From assembly GCF_029894425.1 (NCBI RefSeq), contig NZ_JARXYJ010000001.1, positions 5,642,001-5,706,000 of the forward strand: 64,000 nucleotides of DNA, written 5' to 3'. The notes beneath the pieces are model-generated. The model ran no database searches. It was not told where the DNA came from and saw only the letters and a list, made by a program, of their open reading frames with translations. Source of the DNA: Streptomyces sp. SAI-127. Lineage in GTDB: Bacteria; Actinomycetota; Actinomycetes; Streptomycetales; Streptomycetaceae. The position numbers and the translations under genes were made by a program. Positions 8,352 to 18,842 of this stretch are shown here, in pieces (position 1 is the first letter of the stretch; each line of letters begins with the position of its first letter).

Positions 8352-8618
8352 GGCATGCCCGGGGTCTTGAGGGGGGCGTGATCGGGCCGGGCTCACGGGC
8401 ACCGGGAGGCCGGGCCCGCGTTCGCCGTCTTGTACGGCGGTCCGGGGTGCTCGACCGCGCCGGTCGAACACCGGTCACGCGGACGGGGCGGCCGGGCCGT
8501 CGTGTGCGGCGCCCGTACGGCCCCGGTGGTGCCCGGACGCAGCGGTGTCGGTCGGGCCGTACGGGCCGGTAACCGGGCGTCGCTGTTGCTCGGCGCCCTG
8601 CCCGATCCACGAGAGGCG
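8352..8618. other. Intergenic DNA between the cold-shock terminator and the groEL promoter
   Basis: Very GC-rich sequence with no reading frame showing recognisable protein features on either strand, and no clear structured motif. It is treated as non-coding spacer upstream of the groEL promoter. Confidence 0.5.
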
Positions 8619-10433
<1,815 letters not shown>

Positions 10434-10476
10434 TCGACCCCCGGCCGCCAGGCCTGACGGTTGATCAACGTCCTTC

Positions 10477-10519
10477 CCGGGGGCGGCACTTCCTGGAAAC
10501 AGGGGGTGGCCGCCCCCGG
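10477..10519 (+). terminator. Terminator of groEL
   Basis: The hairpin pairs CCGGGGGCGGC (10477-10487) with GCCGCCCCCGG (10509-10519) and is followed directly by TCTTTT. It begins 43 bases after the groEL stop codon. Confidence 0.88.
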
Positions 10520-10539
10520 TCTTTTCCTGCGCTATGCTT

Positions 10540-10690
10540 GATCACGAGCCGCTCGACGTGAACTCCCGTCGGTCGACTACGCGTTGGTGGTCCAAGGAAA
10601 GACGCCCCGCTTCCTGCGGGGAGATGCAGGTGCAAGGCCTGCCCGGCGCTCGACAAGAAGCCCGTCCCACGATGGTGGGGCGGGCTTCTT
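10540..10690 (+). ncRNA. Candidate structured small RNA with its own terminator
   Basis: This non-coding stretch between groEL and the next gene has the layout of an independent small RNA. There is a promoter-like TATGCT at about 10533-10538. A hairpin CCCCGC/GCGGGG follows (10605-10621), then a hairpin GCAGG/CCTGC (10626-10642). A strong intrinsic terminator at 10655-10690 has a 16-pair stem beginning AAGAAGCCCG and is followed by a short T-run. The groEL terminator lies upstream, so the RNA is not simply a groEL tail. No RNA family was recognised; it could be a leader attenuator for the downstream oxidoreductase gene. Confidence 0.5.
10655..10690 (+). terminator. Strong intrinsic terminator ending the candidate small RNA
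   Basis: The 16-pair stem (one wobble) has a GATG loop: AAGAAGCCCGTCCCAC pairs with GTGGGGCGGGCTTCTT, followed by TC. It lies about 130 bases before the next start codon. Confidence 0.88.
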
Positions 10691-10822
10691 TCATGCGTGG
10701 CCTCGATGCGTGACTTCCATGCGTGGCCGGTGTCACAGCGCATCGGGAAATCCTGAGGCGGACGAGGCGGTTGGCACCTGGGTAGTGTCCATGCGCATGC
10801 ACATACCGAGGAGTACTGCCAC

Positions 10823-11944
10823 GTGACCGCCCCCGCCACCTCCCGCGCCGCCGAGATCCTCTCCCGCCCGGCCCACATCAACGGCCTGACCGTCCCGAAC
10901 CGCATCGTCATGGCGCCCATGACCCGCATGTTCTCCCCGGGAGGTGTCCCCGGCGCGGACGTGGCCTCGTACTACTCCCGCCGCGCGGCCGCCGGAGTCG
11001 GTCTGATCGTCACCGAGGGCACCTACGTCGGCCACGAGTCGGCCGGGAACAGCGAGAGCGTCCCGCGGTTCCACGGCGAGGAGCAGCTGGCGGGCTGGGC
11101 GAAGGTCGCCGAGGAGGTGCACGCGGCGGGCGGCACCATCGTCCCGCAGCTGTGGCACATCGGCATGGTCCGCGAGCAGGGCCAGCAGCCCTACGTCGAC
11201 GCCCCCGCCGTCGGTCCCTCCGGTCTGCGACTCGGCTCCGACGAGCCCACCGGCAAGGCCATGACCCAGCGCGACCTGGACGACGTCATCGGCGCCTTCG
11301 CGGAGGCGGCGGCCGCGGCCGAGCGCATCGGCTTCGACGGTGTGGAGATCCACGGCGCCCACGGCTACCTCGTCGACCAGTTCCTGTGGTCGGGCACCAA
11401 CCGCCGCACCGACGCCTACGGCGGCGACCCGGTCGCCCGTACGAAGTTCGCGGCGGAGATCGTGGCGGCCGTACGGGAGACGGTGTCGCCGGAGTTCCCG
11501 ATCATCTTCCGCTACTCGCAGTGGAAGCAGGAGGTCTACAAGGCGCGGCTCGCCGAGACGCCGGAAGAGCTGGAGGCGATCCTCGCGCCGCTCGCCGCCG
11601 CCGGAGTCGACGCCTTCCACGCCTCCACGCGCCGCTACTGGCTCCCCGAGTTCGACGGCTCGGACCTCAACCTCGCCGGCTGGACCAAGAAGCTCACCGG
11701 CAGGACGACCATCACCGTGGGCTCGGTCGGCCTCGACGGCGACTTCATCCGCGGCTTCATGGGCGAGGGCTCCCCGGTCAAGGGCATCGACGACCTGCTC
11801 GACGCCCTGGAGCGCGAGGAGTACGACATGGTCGCCGTCGGGCGGGCACTGCTTCAGGACCCGCAGTGGGCCGCGAAGGTGCTGGCGGGCCGATTCGACG
11901 AGCTCGAGCCGTACGACGCGTCCGCGCTGAAGTCTTTGAGCTGA
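10823..11944 (+). CDS. NADH:flavin oxidoreductase, Old Yellow Enzyme family
   Basis: FMN-dependent TIM-barrel ene-reductase of 373 residues, expected to reduce activated double bonds with NAD(P)H. The N-terminus has NRIVMAPMTRMFSPGG. The substrate-anion pair sits in FDGVEIHGAHGYLVDQFLW (histidines 177 and 180), followed by NRRTDAYGGD. The FMN phosphate site is in the C-terminal VGRALLQDPQWAAK. The GTG at 10823 has an upstream AGGAG. The strong terminator 130 bases before it suggests its own promoter or attenuation. Substrate unknown. Confidence 0.9.
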   Translation: MTAPATSRAAEILSRPAHINGLTVPNRIVMAPMTRMFSPGGVPGADVASYYSRRAAAGVGLIVTEGTYVGHESAGNSESVPRFHGEEQLAGWAKVAEEVHAAGGTIVPQLWHIGMVREQGQQPYVDAPAVGPSGLRLGSDEPTGKAMTQRDLDDVIGAFAEAAAAAERIGFDGVEIHGAHGYLVDQFLWSGTNRRTDAYGGDPVARTKFAAEIVAAVRETVSPEFPIIFRYSQWKQEVYKARLAETPEELEAILAPLAAAGVDAFHASTRRYWLPEFDGSDLNLAGWTKKLTGRTTITVGSVGLDGDFIRGFMGEGSPVKGIDDLLDALEREEYDMVAVGRALLQDPQWAAKVLAGRFDELEPYDASALKSLS

Positions 11945-12032
11945 TCGCACAGGGTCCGCGACTTGGTTGACTCACGCAAGGGAAATGGGCTGAAGTGAAT
12001 CGGACAGCCCCTTACCCGTGAGGAGTTCGACG

Positions 12033-13559
12033 ATGACGTCAGCCGAGAATCTCGAAGCACGCACCGGGGCCGGTTCCGTGCGCGGGCGGGCCGAGGGCGG
12101 ACTGGTGGTCTTCCGGGGGATCCCCTTCGCCGAACCACCGGTCGGGGAGGCCCGGTTCCAGGCGCCGCGGCCCGCGAAGGGCTGGGAGGGGACCCGGGAG
12201 GCGTACGACTTCGGGCCCCCGCCTCCGCAGGAGTCGGGCTTCCAGGGCCGTGCCGCCGAACTGCCGGTACCCACCGGCGACGACTGGCTGACGGTCAACG
12301 TCTGGACGCCCGGCACGGACCCGTCGGCCCGCCGCCCCGTCATGGTGTGGATCTACGGCGGTGCCTACAAGCTGGGCCACGCCGGCAGCCCCGGCTACGA
12401 CGCCCAGCACCTCGCACGCGCCGGTGACGTGGTCGTCGTGACCTTCAACTACCGCGTCGGGATCGAGGGGTTCGCCCTGCTGGAGGGGGCGCCCGCGAAC
12501 CGGGGGCTGCTGGACCAGGTCGCGGCCCTGGAGTGGGTGCGGGACAACATCACGGCGTTCGGCGGGGATCCCGGGCAGGTCACGGTGTTCGGGGAGTCGG
12601 CGGGGGCGGGGTCGGTGGCCTCGCTGCTGGCGATGCCGAGCGCGCGGGGACTGTTCGGGCGGGCCGTCGCGCAGAGCGTGCCCGGCACGTACTTCTCCGC
12701 CGAACTCGCCCGGGACATCGCGGTGGAGATCGGCAAGGAGGCGGGTCAGGCTCCGACGGCCGCCGCGCTGTCCGCCGTGGACCCGCTCGAACTCCCCTCG
12801 GTGGGCGAGCGGTTGAGCCGTCGGATGCGTGAGTACGACGACCGGTGGGGGCAGGTGGCCCCGACCGTCACACCGTTCTCGCCGGTGGTCGACGGCGAGG
12901 TGCTGCCGACCACCCCCTGGGAGGCGCTGGCGGCGGGCGCGGCCCGGGACGTGGAGCTGCTGGTCGGGCACAACCGCGATGAGTACCGGCTCTTCCTCGC
13001 CCTCGCCGACCGGCTCGGCCGGATAACCGAGGAGCAGGCGGCCGCGGCCCTGCGGATGTTCGCGCCGGGCCCGGACGGCGAGCGCGCCTACCGCGAGGCC
13101 TTCCCGGACGCCACACCGACCGAACTGTACGAACGCGTGCAGACGGACTGGCTGTTCAACATGCCCTCCCTGCGGCTGGCCGAGGCCCAGGTCACGGGCG
13201 GCGGCCGCACCCACCTCTACGAACTGGCCTGGCCCGCACCGGGTTTCGGCGGTGTGCTCGGAGCGTGCCACGGCCTGGACATCCCGCTGCTCTTCGGCAC
13301 GTACGACGCCGACCTCGGGAATCTGCTGTTCGCGGGGAGCGGGGTGCCGGACGAGGCGAGGGCACTGACCGCGCGCTTCCAGGCGGCATGGACGGGGTTC
13401 GCGCGGACCGGGGATCCGGGGTGGCCTGCGTATGACGTCGCGGGCGGCCGGCTGACCCAGGTCCTGGACGCCGAGCCGGAGGTGCGGCCGTATCCGGAGG
13501 AGGTCTCCCGGCGGCTGTGGGAGACGTACGACTTCTCGGCGCTCCCGCTGCTGAAGTAG
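12033..13559 (+). CDS. Type B carboxylesterase
   Basis: Alpha/beta hydrolase of 508 residues that should cleave carboxylic esters. The family signatures FRGIPFAEPPVGEARF near residue 28 and VTVFGESAGAGSV near 183 are present; the nucleophile is serine 189. GHNRDEYRLF and LGACHGLDIPLLFG supply the expected acid and histidine regions. No signal peptide is evident, so it is probably cytoplasmic. The ATG at 12033 follows a GAGGAG site by seven bases. Ten bases after its stop an IS630-type terminus begins (13570), but the gene itself is intact. Confidence 0.9.
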   Translation: MTSAENLEARTGAGSVRGRAEGGLVVFRGIPFAEPPVGEARFQAPRPAKGWEGTREAYDFGPPPPQESGFQGRAAELPVPTGDDWLTVNVWTPGTDPSARRPVMVWIYGGAYKLGHAGSPGYDAQHLARAGDVVVVTFNYRVGIEGFALLEGAPANRGLLDQVAALEWVRDNITAFGGDPGQVTVFGESAGAGSVASLLAMPSARGLFGRAVAQSVPGTYFSAELARDIAVEIGKEAGQAPTAAALSAVDPLELPSVGERLSRRMREYDDRWGQVAPTVTPFSPVVDGEVLPTTPWEALAAGAARDVELLVGHNRDEYRLFLALADRLGRITEEQAAAALRMFAPGPDGERAYREAFPDATPTELYERVQTDWLFNMPSLRLAEAQVTGGGRTHLYELAWPAPGFGGVLGACHGLDIPLLFGTYDADLGNLLFAGSGVPDEARALTARFQAAWTGFARTGDPGWPAYDVAGGRLTQVLDAEPEVRPYPEEVSRRLWETYDFSALPLLK

Positions 13560-13569
13560 GGCTCTCGCG

Positions 13570-14439
13570 CTAGTGCTCTGACCGCATAGGTTCGCCGGGC
13601 CGGTGGTCGTGGCGGTTGGATGTGCGGTGACGTCCGATCCGACCACTTGGGGCGCGATGGCTGAGCCTGTCCGTGTGCGCAGACTGACCGACCAGGAGGG
13701 GCAGAAGGTGCAGCAGATCGTGCGCCGCGGCAGCACCAGCACGGTGCGCTATCACCGCGCGATGATGCTGCTGGCCTCGTCCGGCGGGAACCGCGTGCCG
13801 GTGATCGCCCAACTGGTGCAGGCTGACGAAGACACCGTCCGGGATGTGATCCACCGGTTCAACGATCGGCCTTGCCTGCCTGGACCTCGGTGGGCGGGGG
13901 GCCGTCCCCGCCTGCTCAGCCCTGACGACGAGGACTTCGTCATCCAGACGGCCACCACCCGCCCCACCAAACTCGGCCAGCCCTTCACCCGCTGGTCAAT
14001 GCGCAGACTCGTTGCCTACCTGCGGAAAGTCCACGGCCGCGTGATCCGTATCGGCCGCGAAGCGTTACGCGGCCTGCTCGCCCGTCGCGGCGTCACCTTC
14101 CAGCGCACCAAGACATGGAAGGAATCCCCCGACCGCGATGCGAAGCTGGACCGGATCGAGGAGGTCATGGACCGCTTCCCCGACCGGGTCTTCGCGTTCG
14201 ACGAGTTCGGCCCGCTCGGGATCCGGCCCACCGCAGGCTCGGGCTGGGCCGAACGGAAACATCCCGACCGCGTGCCGGCCACCTACCACCGCGCCCACGG
14301 GGTGCGCCAGTTCCACGGCTGCTACTCGGTTGGCGGCGACCGCCTGTGGGGCGTCAATCACCGCAGGAAAGGTGCCGCGAACACGCTGGCCGCGCTGAAG
14401 TCGATCCGCGCCGCCCGGCCCGACGGCGCCCCGATCTAC
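13570..14439 (+). mobile_element. IS630-family element, left copy, 3'-truncated
   Basis: The outer end starts CTAGTGCTCTGACCGCATAG, with TA (13571-13572) as the expected target dinucleotide. The transposase homology stops abruptly at the GATCTAC ending at 14439, where the adjacent peptidase gene takes over. The same terminus is found in inverted orientation at 18842. The second half of the element, including its right end, is missing. Confidence 0.82.
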
Positions 14440-14463
14440 TTCCGCTGGACGTCGGTGCAGTAG
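13657..14463 (+). pseudogene. IS630-family transposase, C-terminus lost
   Basis: The frame opens AEPVRVRRLTDQEGQKVQQI, followed by a helix-turn-helix region (VIAQLVQADEDTVRDVIHRF), the WAGGRPRLLSPDDEDFVIQT segment and the first catalytic region FAFDEFGPLGIRPTAGSGWA. After APIY the family normally continues with a second catalytic aspartate in a VILDNLSAH-type motif. Here the frame instead runs eight codons into the antisense of the neighbouring peptidase and stops at 14463. Between VIHRF and WAGG the residues DRPCLPGPR look like a double frameshift relative to the family. The protein should be inactive. Confidence 0.82.
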
Positions 14464-16049
14464 ACGTTCTTGCCCGGCAGGTGGCCGGTGGTCAGGAAGT
14501 CGACGGTCGCCTTGTCGGCGCAGGCGGAGCCTTCGTTGTAGACGTAGTGTCCGCCGTTGTCCACGCCGACGAAGGCAGAACTGTCGCCGAGGGCCTTGTG
14601 CAGCCCTATGCCGCCCTCCCACGGAGTGGCGTTGTCCCGGCGGTTCTGGAGGATCAGGGTGTTGCGGGGGCCTTCGCCGGTCACGGTGACGGGCTGCTCG
14701 GCCGGCTTCTTCCAGTAGGCGCACGCCCAGATGTTGCCCGGCATTCCCGCGGTGAGGGGCCACGCCTTGCGGTCGGCGGCGCTGCGGGTGGCGTAGCCGT
14801 CGGTGTCGTGGGGCCATTCGGCGTCGCCGCAGACGAGAGCCAGGAACATGGTGGCCTGGTTGTCCGCGGGGACACCCGGAGGCAGCGGGCTGTCGGCGAG
14901 GATCTGCTGGAGAACCTCGTTGTCGGCGTCGGTGGCGCTGCCGTCGGCCAGGTCGGCGGCGGCTTTCCAGAAACCGACCAGCGGTGGAAGCGTGTCGTTG
15001 TGCAGAAGCATGCCGTAGGTGATGTTCCGCAGCAGCGGTCCGTCCAACGACAGCCGCATACCGGGCACGGGGACGGGCTTGCGGTCGAGCCGGTCGGCGA
15101 GGGCGAGGTAGCTCTGGGTCACCTGCTTGACGCTGTCGCCCAGCCCGAGGGTGCCGTCCTGGGCCGCGGCGACGGCGGCCGCGTCGGGGAACCGGTCGGC
15201 CATGCCCTTGCCCCAGCGGTCCGCCACTTCGTCGGCCCACGCATTGGTGGCGTCGATGTTGCCTTCCAGGATCATCCGGTCGGTCCGGTCCTGGAACAGG
15301 GCCCTGTAGACGGTGCCGAGGTAGGTGCCGTAGGACTGGCCCCAGTAGGAGATCTTCCGCTCACCGAGCGCCTGGCGGATGCGGTCCATGTCGCGGGCGG
15401 TATTGGCGGTGGTGAAGTACTGCAGGGTGTCGCCCACCGTGTCTGCGCACTTCTCGGCGTTGGTCTTGGCGAAGGCCACGTTCTTGGTGATCGAGCCGTC
15501 CGCGGCGGGATAGGGGAAGAGCCCGAACACACTGGGGTCCTTCAGACCGCAGCTCTGCGGAGTGCTGTGCTCGACGCCGCGAGGGTCGAAGCCGATCAGG
15601 TCGTAGCTGTCCAGCACGGACTTCGGCAGCGTGGACGCCATGGTTGCGGGCATGTCGAGACCACCCACGGCCGGTCCGCCGGGGTTCAGCAGCAGGACGC
15701 CACGCTTCTTCCCGGGTTTGGCGGTGGCCAGCCGCGAGACCGCCACCTCGATCTTCTTGCCGCCCGGATCTCGGTAGTACAGCGGGACCTTCAACGTCCC
15801 GCAGGTCAGACGAGGATTTCGGCTCGTTCCCTCGGCCGGCTCAGGGCACGTGCCCCAGGTGATCTCGGGCTTGTCCGCGGCCTGCTCGGCCTCCGCGGTC
15901 TGCTTGGCGGCCTTGGCCTGCGGCGTGTCCTCGGCGTCCCCGCCGCATGCGGCCAGCCCGGTTCCGGCCAGCGCCGAAACCACCAGGGCCGTGGCGAACC
16001 GACGGCCGCCGGGGAACCCGGACTTCCCGGAACTGCGCGTCCTTCTCAT
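14436..16049 (-). CDS. Secreted alpha/beta hydrolase lipoprotein, tripeptidyl-aminopeptidase-like
   Basis: Serine hydrolase of 537 residues resembling the Streptomyces tripeptidyl aminopeptidase family, which releases short peptides outside the cell. The signal peptide ends in lipobox LAAC with cysteine 35. The nucleophile is serine 239 in YWGQSYGTYLG; the later DNATPWEGG and VDNGGHYVY carry the aspartate and histidine. The TAP-like C-terminal domain has the usual cysteines. An AGGAGGG site supports the ATG at 16049. The stop codon TAG lies inside the IS630 remnant, so the last residues may differ from the ancestral protein. A response regulator and kinase lie upstream on the same strand. Confidence 0.85.
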   Translation of the reverse strand: MRRTRSSGKSGFPGGRRFATALVVSALAGTGLAACGGDAEDTPQAKAAKQTAEAEQAADKPEITWGTCPEPAEGTSRNPRLTCGTLKVPLYYRDPGGKKIEVAVSRLATAKPGKKRGVLLLNPGGPAVGGLDMPATMASTLPKSVLDSYDLIGFDPRGVEHSTPQSCGLKDPSVFGLFPYPAADGSITKNVAFAKTNAEKCADTVGDTLQYFTTANTARDMDRIRQALGERKISYWGQSYGTYLGTVYRALFQDRTDRMILEGNIDATNAWADEVADRWGKGMADRFPDAAAVAAAQDGTLGLGDSVKQVTQSYLALADRLDRKPVPVPGMRLSLDGPLLRNITYGMLLHNDTLPPLVGFWKAAADLADGSATDADNEVLQQILADSPLPPGVPADNQATMFLALVCGDAEWPHDTDGYATRSAADRKAWPLTAGMPGNIWACAYWKKPAEQPVTVTGEGPRNTLILQNRRDNATPWEGGIGLHKALGDSSAFVGVDNGGHYVYNEGSACADKATVDFLTTGHLPGKNVYCTDVQRK

Positions 16050-16218
16050 GGTGTTGCCCTCCTGCTGCTCGCACGGTCGGACCGCTGGTCCGATCGCTGC
16101 GTTGACAGTCACAGAGTCAACAAGAGAGCGCCGGTGCCGCACTTCACCCCTGGGTGGACACATCGTGTAGCTCGCTCGGGGGACAACGCTTTCGAGGACA
16201 ACGAGGTTCGAGTCGGGC

Positions 16219-16911
16219 TCAGTCCCCGCGCCCCGCCAACCCCGCCCGATACGCCAGGACCACCGCCTGGACGCGGTCGCGGAGGTTCAGTTTGGTGAGG
16301 ATGCGGGAGACGTAGGTCTTCACGGTCTCAGGGCTGATGACCAACTCGGTGGCTATCTCGGCGTTGGACAGGCCCTCACTGATGAGGAGGAGGACCTCGT
16401 GCTCGCGGGGGGCGAGGACCTTGAGGCGGTCCCGTTCGGGGGACGCGGAGGCGGCGGAGGGGCGTAGGCGTTCGGCGAAGCGGCCGATCAGTGCGCGGGT
16501 GACGGCGGGGGCCAGGAGGGACTCACCACGGGCAACGGTGCGTACCGCGTTGATCAGTTCGGGCGGTGCGGCGTCCTTCAGCATGAAGCCGCTGGCACCG
16601 GCGCGGAGTGCCTCGTACACGTACTCGTCGACGTTGAAGGTGGTGACGACCAGGATCTTCGCGGGGCTGAGGGAATCGGGGCCCGCCAGGTGGCGGGTGG
16701 CCTCGATTCCGTCGAGCAGGGGCATGCGAATGTCCATGACGACGACGTCTGGCTTCAGCTCCTCCGCGCTCCGGATCGCCGCTCGGCCGTCCACGGCCTC
16801 CCCCACGACCTCCATGTCGGGCTGGGCGGAGAGGATCGTGACGAAGCCGGTGCGTACGAGGGCCTGGTCCTCGCAGACCAGCACCCTGATCACGGCGGGC
16901 GGAACACTCAC
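16219..16911 (-). CDS. Two-component response regulator, NarL/LuxR family
   Basis: Regulator of 230 residues. The receiver domain (about 8-125) has acidic residues in VLVCEDQALVR, the phosphorylated aspartate 60 in DVVVMDIRMPLLDG, and the conserved lysine in GFMLKDAAPPEL. The C-terminal helix-turn-helix reads LAPREHEVLLLISEGLSNAE then ATELVISPETVKTYVSRI. The GTG start at 16911 overlaps the kinase stop in a GTGA junction, so the pair is translationally coupled. Targets are unknown; the peptidase gene 169 bases downstream is a natural candidate. Confidence 0.93.
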   Translation of the reverse strand: MSVPPAVIRVLVCEDQALVRTGFVTILSAQPDMEVVGEAVDGRAAIRSAEELKPDVVVMDIRMPLLDGIEATRHLAGPDSLSPAKILVVTTFNVDEYVYEALRAGASGFMLKDAAPPELINAVRTVARGESLLAPAVTRALIGRFAERLRPSAASASPERDRLKVLAPREHEVLLLISEGLSNAEIATELVISPETVKTYVSRILTKLNLRDRVQAVVLAYRAGLAGRGD

Positions 16912-18182
16912 GCGGTACCTCCCGTGGGGATGCGTGCGTACACGCGGAACCCGCCCTCGGGGCGGGGCCCTGCCGCGAACTCGCCGCCCAACATCTCCAC
17001 CCGTTCCCGCAGCCCGGTCAGGCCCCGGCCTCCCGAGACCTGCGGGGCGTCGTTGCGGAAGGCGGCGAACGCGGGCGCGCCGTCGGCCGTCCCGGCGGTG
17101 GTGACCTCGACGTCCGTCCAGCCGGGGGTGTGCGCGAGCCGTACCAGCGTTCGTTGGCCCGCGGCGTACTTCACAGCGTTCGTCAGGGATTCCTGCACGA
17201 CGCGATACGCCGTGAGGTGGGCACCTATGGCCATGTCCGGCTGTTCTCCGTCCTCGACCAGCCGGATCGGCTGGCCGCCCGCTCGTGTCTGCTCCACCAG
17301 GTCGGGCACCCGGCCCGGCAGCGGCGTCCGGGCCGCCGAATCGCCGGTCGCCTCCAGCACGCCGAGCAGGAACCGCAGTTCGGCCAGCGCGCGGCGGCCG
17401 GTGCCGTTGATGGCGACGAGGGCCTCGTTGACGCGGTCCGGCGACTCGGTGACGTACTGGGCCGCGCCGGCCTGCACCACCATCGCGGTCACATGGTGGG
17501 TTACCACGTCGTGCAACTCCCGGGCCATGCGGCTGCGTTCCACGGCGATGGCCGCCTGCGCGGACAGGAGCCGGCGCTCGGCCTCGCGTACCCGCCGCTC
17601 GCGGACCAGGACGCCCAGGGCCCACATCGCCGTCAGAGCCACGTAGTAGACCAGATAGTCGGTCAAGCCGTTGGGCGAATCCAACATGTACAGGACGGCA
17701 CAGAGGACCGCGTATCCGCCCGTCGCCATCAGTGGTACGACCCGCGGGAGGCGTTCCTGGTGGGCACCCACCGAGTACAGCGCGATGTACAGCCCGAGGC
17801 TGCCGAAGGTCGGTGGGTAGCCGAGGGACTCGTGGACCGCGAACGAGATCCCCACCACCGCGAGACAGGCGGTCGGCCACCGGGTGCGCACCGCGAGCGG
17901 CAGGGTCTGCCCCAAGGTCACCAGCACGCTTCCGTCGGACGCGCCGTGGGCGGTAAGGGCGCCGAGTTCTGCCCCGATCCGCGACAGCGGCGCCGCGAAC
18001 GACAGCACCGTGAAGACGAGCGCGAACTCGCGGTCCCTGGTGGCGGTGGGGCGTGATTCCCACCACCGCGACAGCAGGCGGAGCCGGGCGGTTGCAGCGG
18101 ACACCGGGCTCGTGCGTGCGAGGTCCGTTGGGGTGGGGGATGCAGAGCCCGATGGTGCACGGGCTGCTTGGTCTTCCATCAT
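16908..18182 (-). CDS. Two-component sensor histidine kinase (HisKA_3 type)
   Basis: Sensor kinase of 424 residues. The N-terminal half (about 50-195) has several membrane segments and no large extracellular loop, so it probably senses something in or at the membrane. The dimerisation/phosphoacceptor helix reads RMARELHDVVTHHVTAMVVQ with histidine 224. The ATPase has ESLTNAVKYAAG (N box) and GGRGLTGLRERVEMLGG (G box). Two adjacent ATG codons (18182 and 18179) are possible starts, with a GGGGG purine run just upstream. It overlaps the response regulator by four bases. Confidence 0.9.
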   Translation of the reverse strand: MMEDQAARAPSGSASPTPTDLARTSPVSAATARLRLLSRWWESRPTATRDREFALVFTVLSFAAPLSRIGAELGALTAHGASDGSVLVTLGQTLPLAVRTRWPTACLAVVGISFAVHESLGYPPTFGSLGLYIALYSVGAHQERLPRVVPLMATGGYAVLCAVLYMLDSPNGLTDYLVYYVALTAMWALGVLVRERRVREAERRLLSAQAAIAVERSRMARELHDVVTHHVTAMVVQAGAAQYVTESPDRVNEALVAINGTGRRALAELRFLLGVLEATGDSAARTPLPGRVPDLVEQTRAGGQPIRLVEDGEQPDMAIGAHLTAYRVVQESLTNAVKYAAGQRTLVRLAHTPGWTDVEVTTAGTADGAPAFAAFRNDAPQVSGGRGLTGLRERVEMLGGEFAAGPRPEGGFRVYARIPTGGTA

Positions 18183-18312
18183 CCCCCATGATTCGGCGGG
18201 TCCAGCGCTGAGCGACTTGAGGACCGGGCCACGGCCCGCGGGCCGCCAGCCCGTTCGGTACGACCCGTCCGGCATCCGCACCACACGGCACGGCAGGGCA
18301 GGGCCGGACAGT

Positions 18313-18842
18313 CTAGCCCGGTGAATGTAGCGCCCGGTGGCAGAGGGTTCCCCAGGGTGTCCGCCCCAGCGGATGCCCTTCTCGCTTCGGCTACGGGTGT
18401 GTTCCTTGCGTTCGGCGGCCAGGGCGTCGCGGTGATTGGCGTTGGCGATGGTGAACTGCCTCAGCGGTCCGAGGTGCGCCTCGGTGGGGTTGCCCAGGAA
18501 GGGTAGGTCAGGGTGAAGCACAACTCGACCTTGTTCTTCTTCGCCCAGCGGCGGATCTTGTCACCGGTGTGGGCGGAGAGGTTGTCCGTGATCACGTAGA
18601 TCGGGGTGCCTCGGGGCGGGCGGCGCGTATCGGCTTCAGCGCGGCCAGGGTGTTGGCTGCGCCTTTACGGCGGCGATTGACACCCCGCAGGCGACCTGCT
18701 GCAACCACTACCCCTCCTGGTCGGTCAGTCTGTGCCCACGGACAGGCTCAGCCACCGCTCCTCCAGCGGTTGGATCGGACGTCGCCGCACATCCAACGGC
18801 CACGACCGCCGGCCCGGCGAACCTATGCGGTCACAGCACTAG
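18313..18842 (-). mobile_element. IS630-family element, right copy, internally deleted, inverted relative to the left copy
   Basis: Reading the minus strand from 18842, the terminus and the first ~150 bases closely match the left copy, including the AEPVRG.RLTDQEG start. A TAG then interrupts the frame. At about 18693 the sequence jumps some 600 bases forward to the part coding VNRRRKGAANTLAALK. From there it keeps a portion absent from the left copy, including the C-terminal GPLRQFTIANANH and RSEKGIRWGG regions in shifted frames. The other end is a CTAG at 18313-18316. No functional transposase can be made. Confidence 0.82.

Noticed and set aside
10626..10650. Resemblance of the small RNA region to a conserved 23S rRNA segment (GCCTGCCCGG-type)
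   Set aside because: The match is short, the flanks differ, and a terminator follows; it is not an rRNA fragment.
12039..13742. Minus-strand frame opposite the carboxylesterase
   Set aside because: The plus strand carries the GESAG esterase signature; the reverse frame has no recognisable fold.
14115..16298. 727-codon plus-strand frame opposite the peptidase
   Set aside because: It is a codon-bias shadow of the peptidase, which has a lipobox and complete hydrolase motifs.
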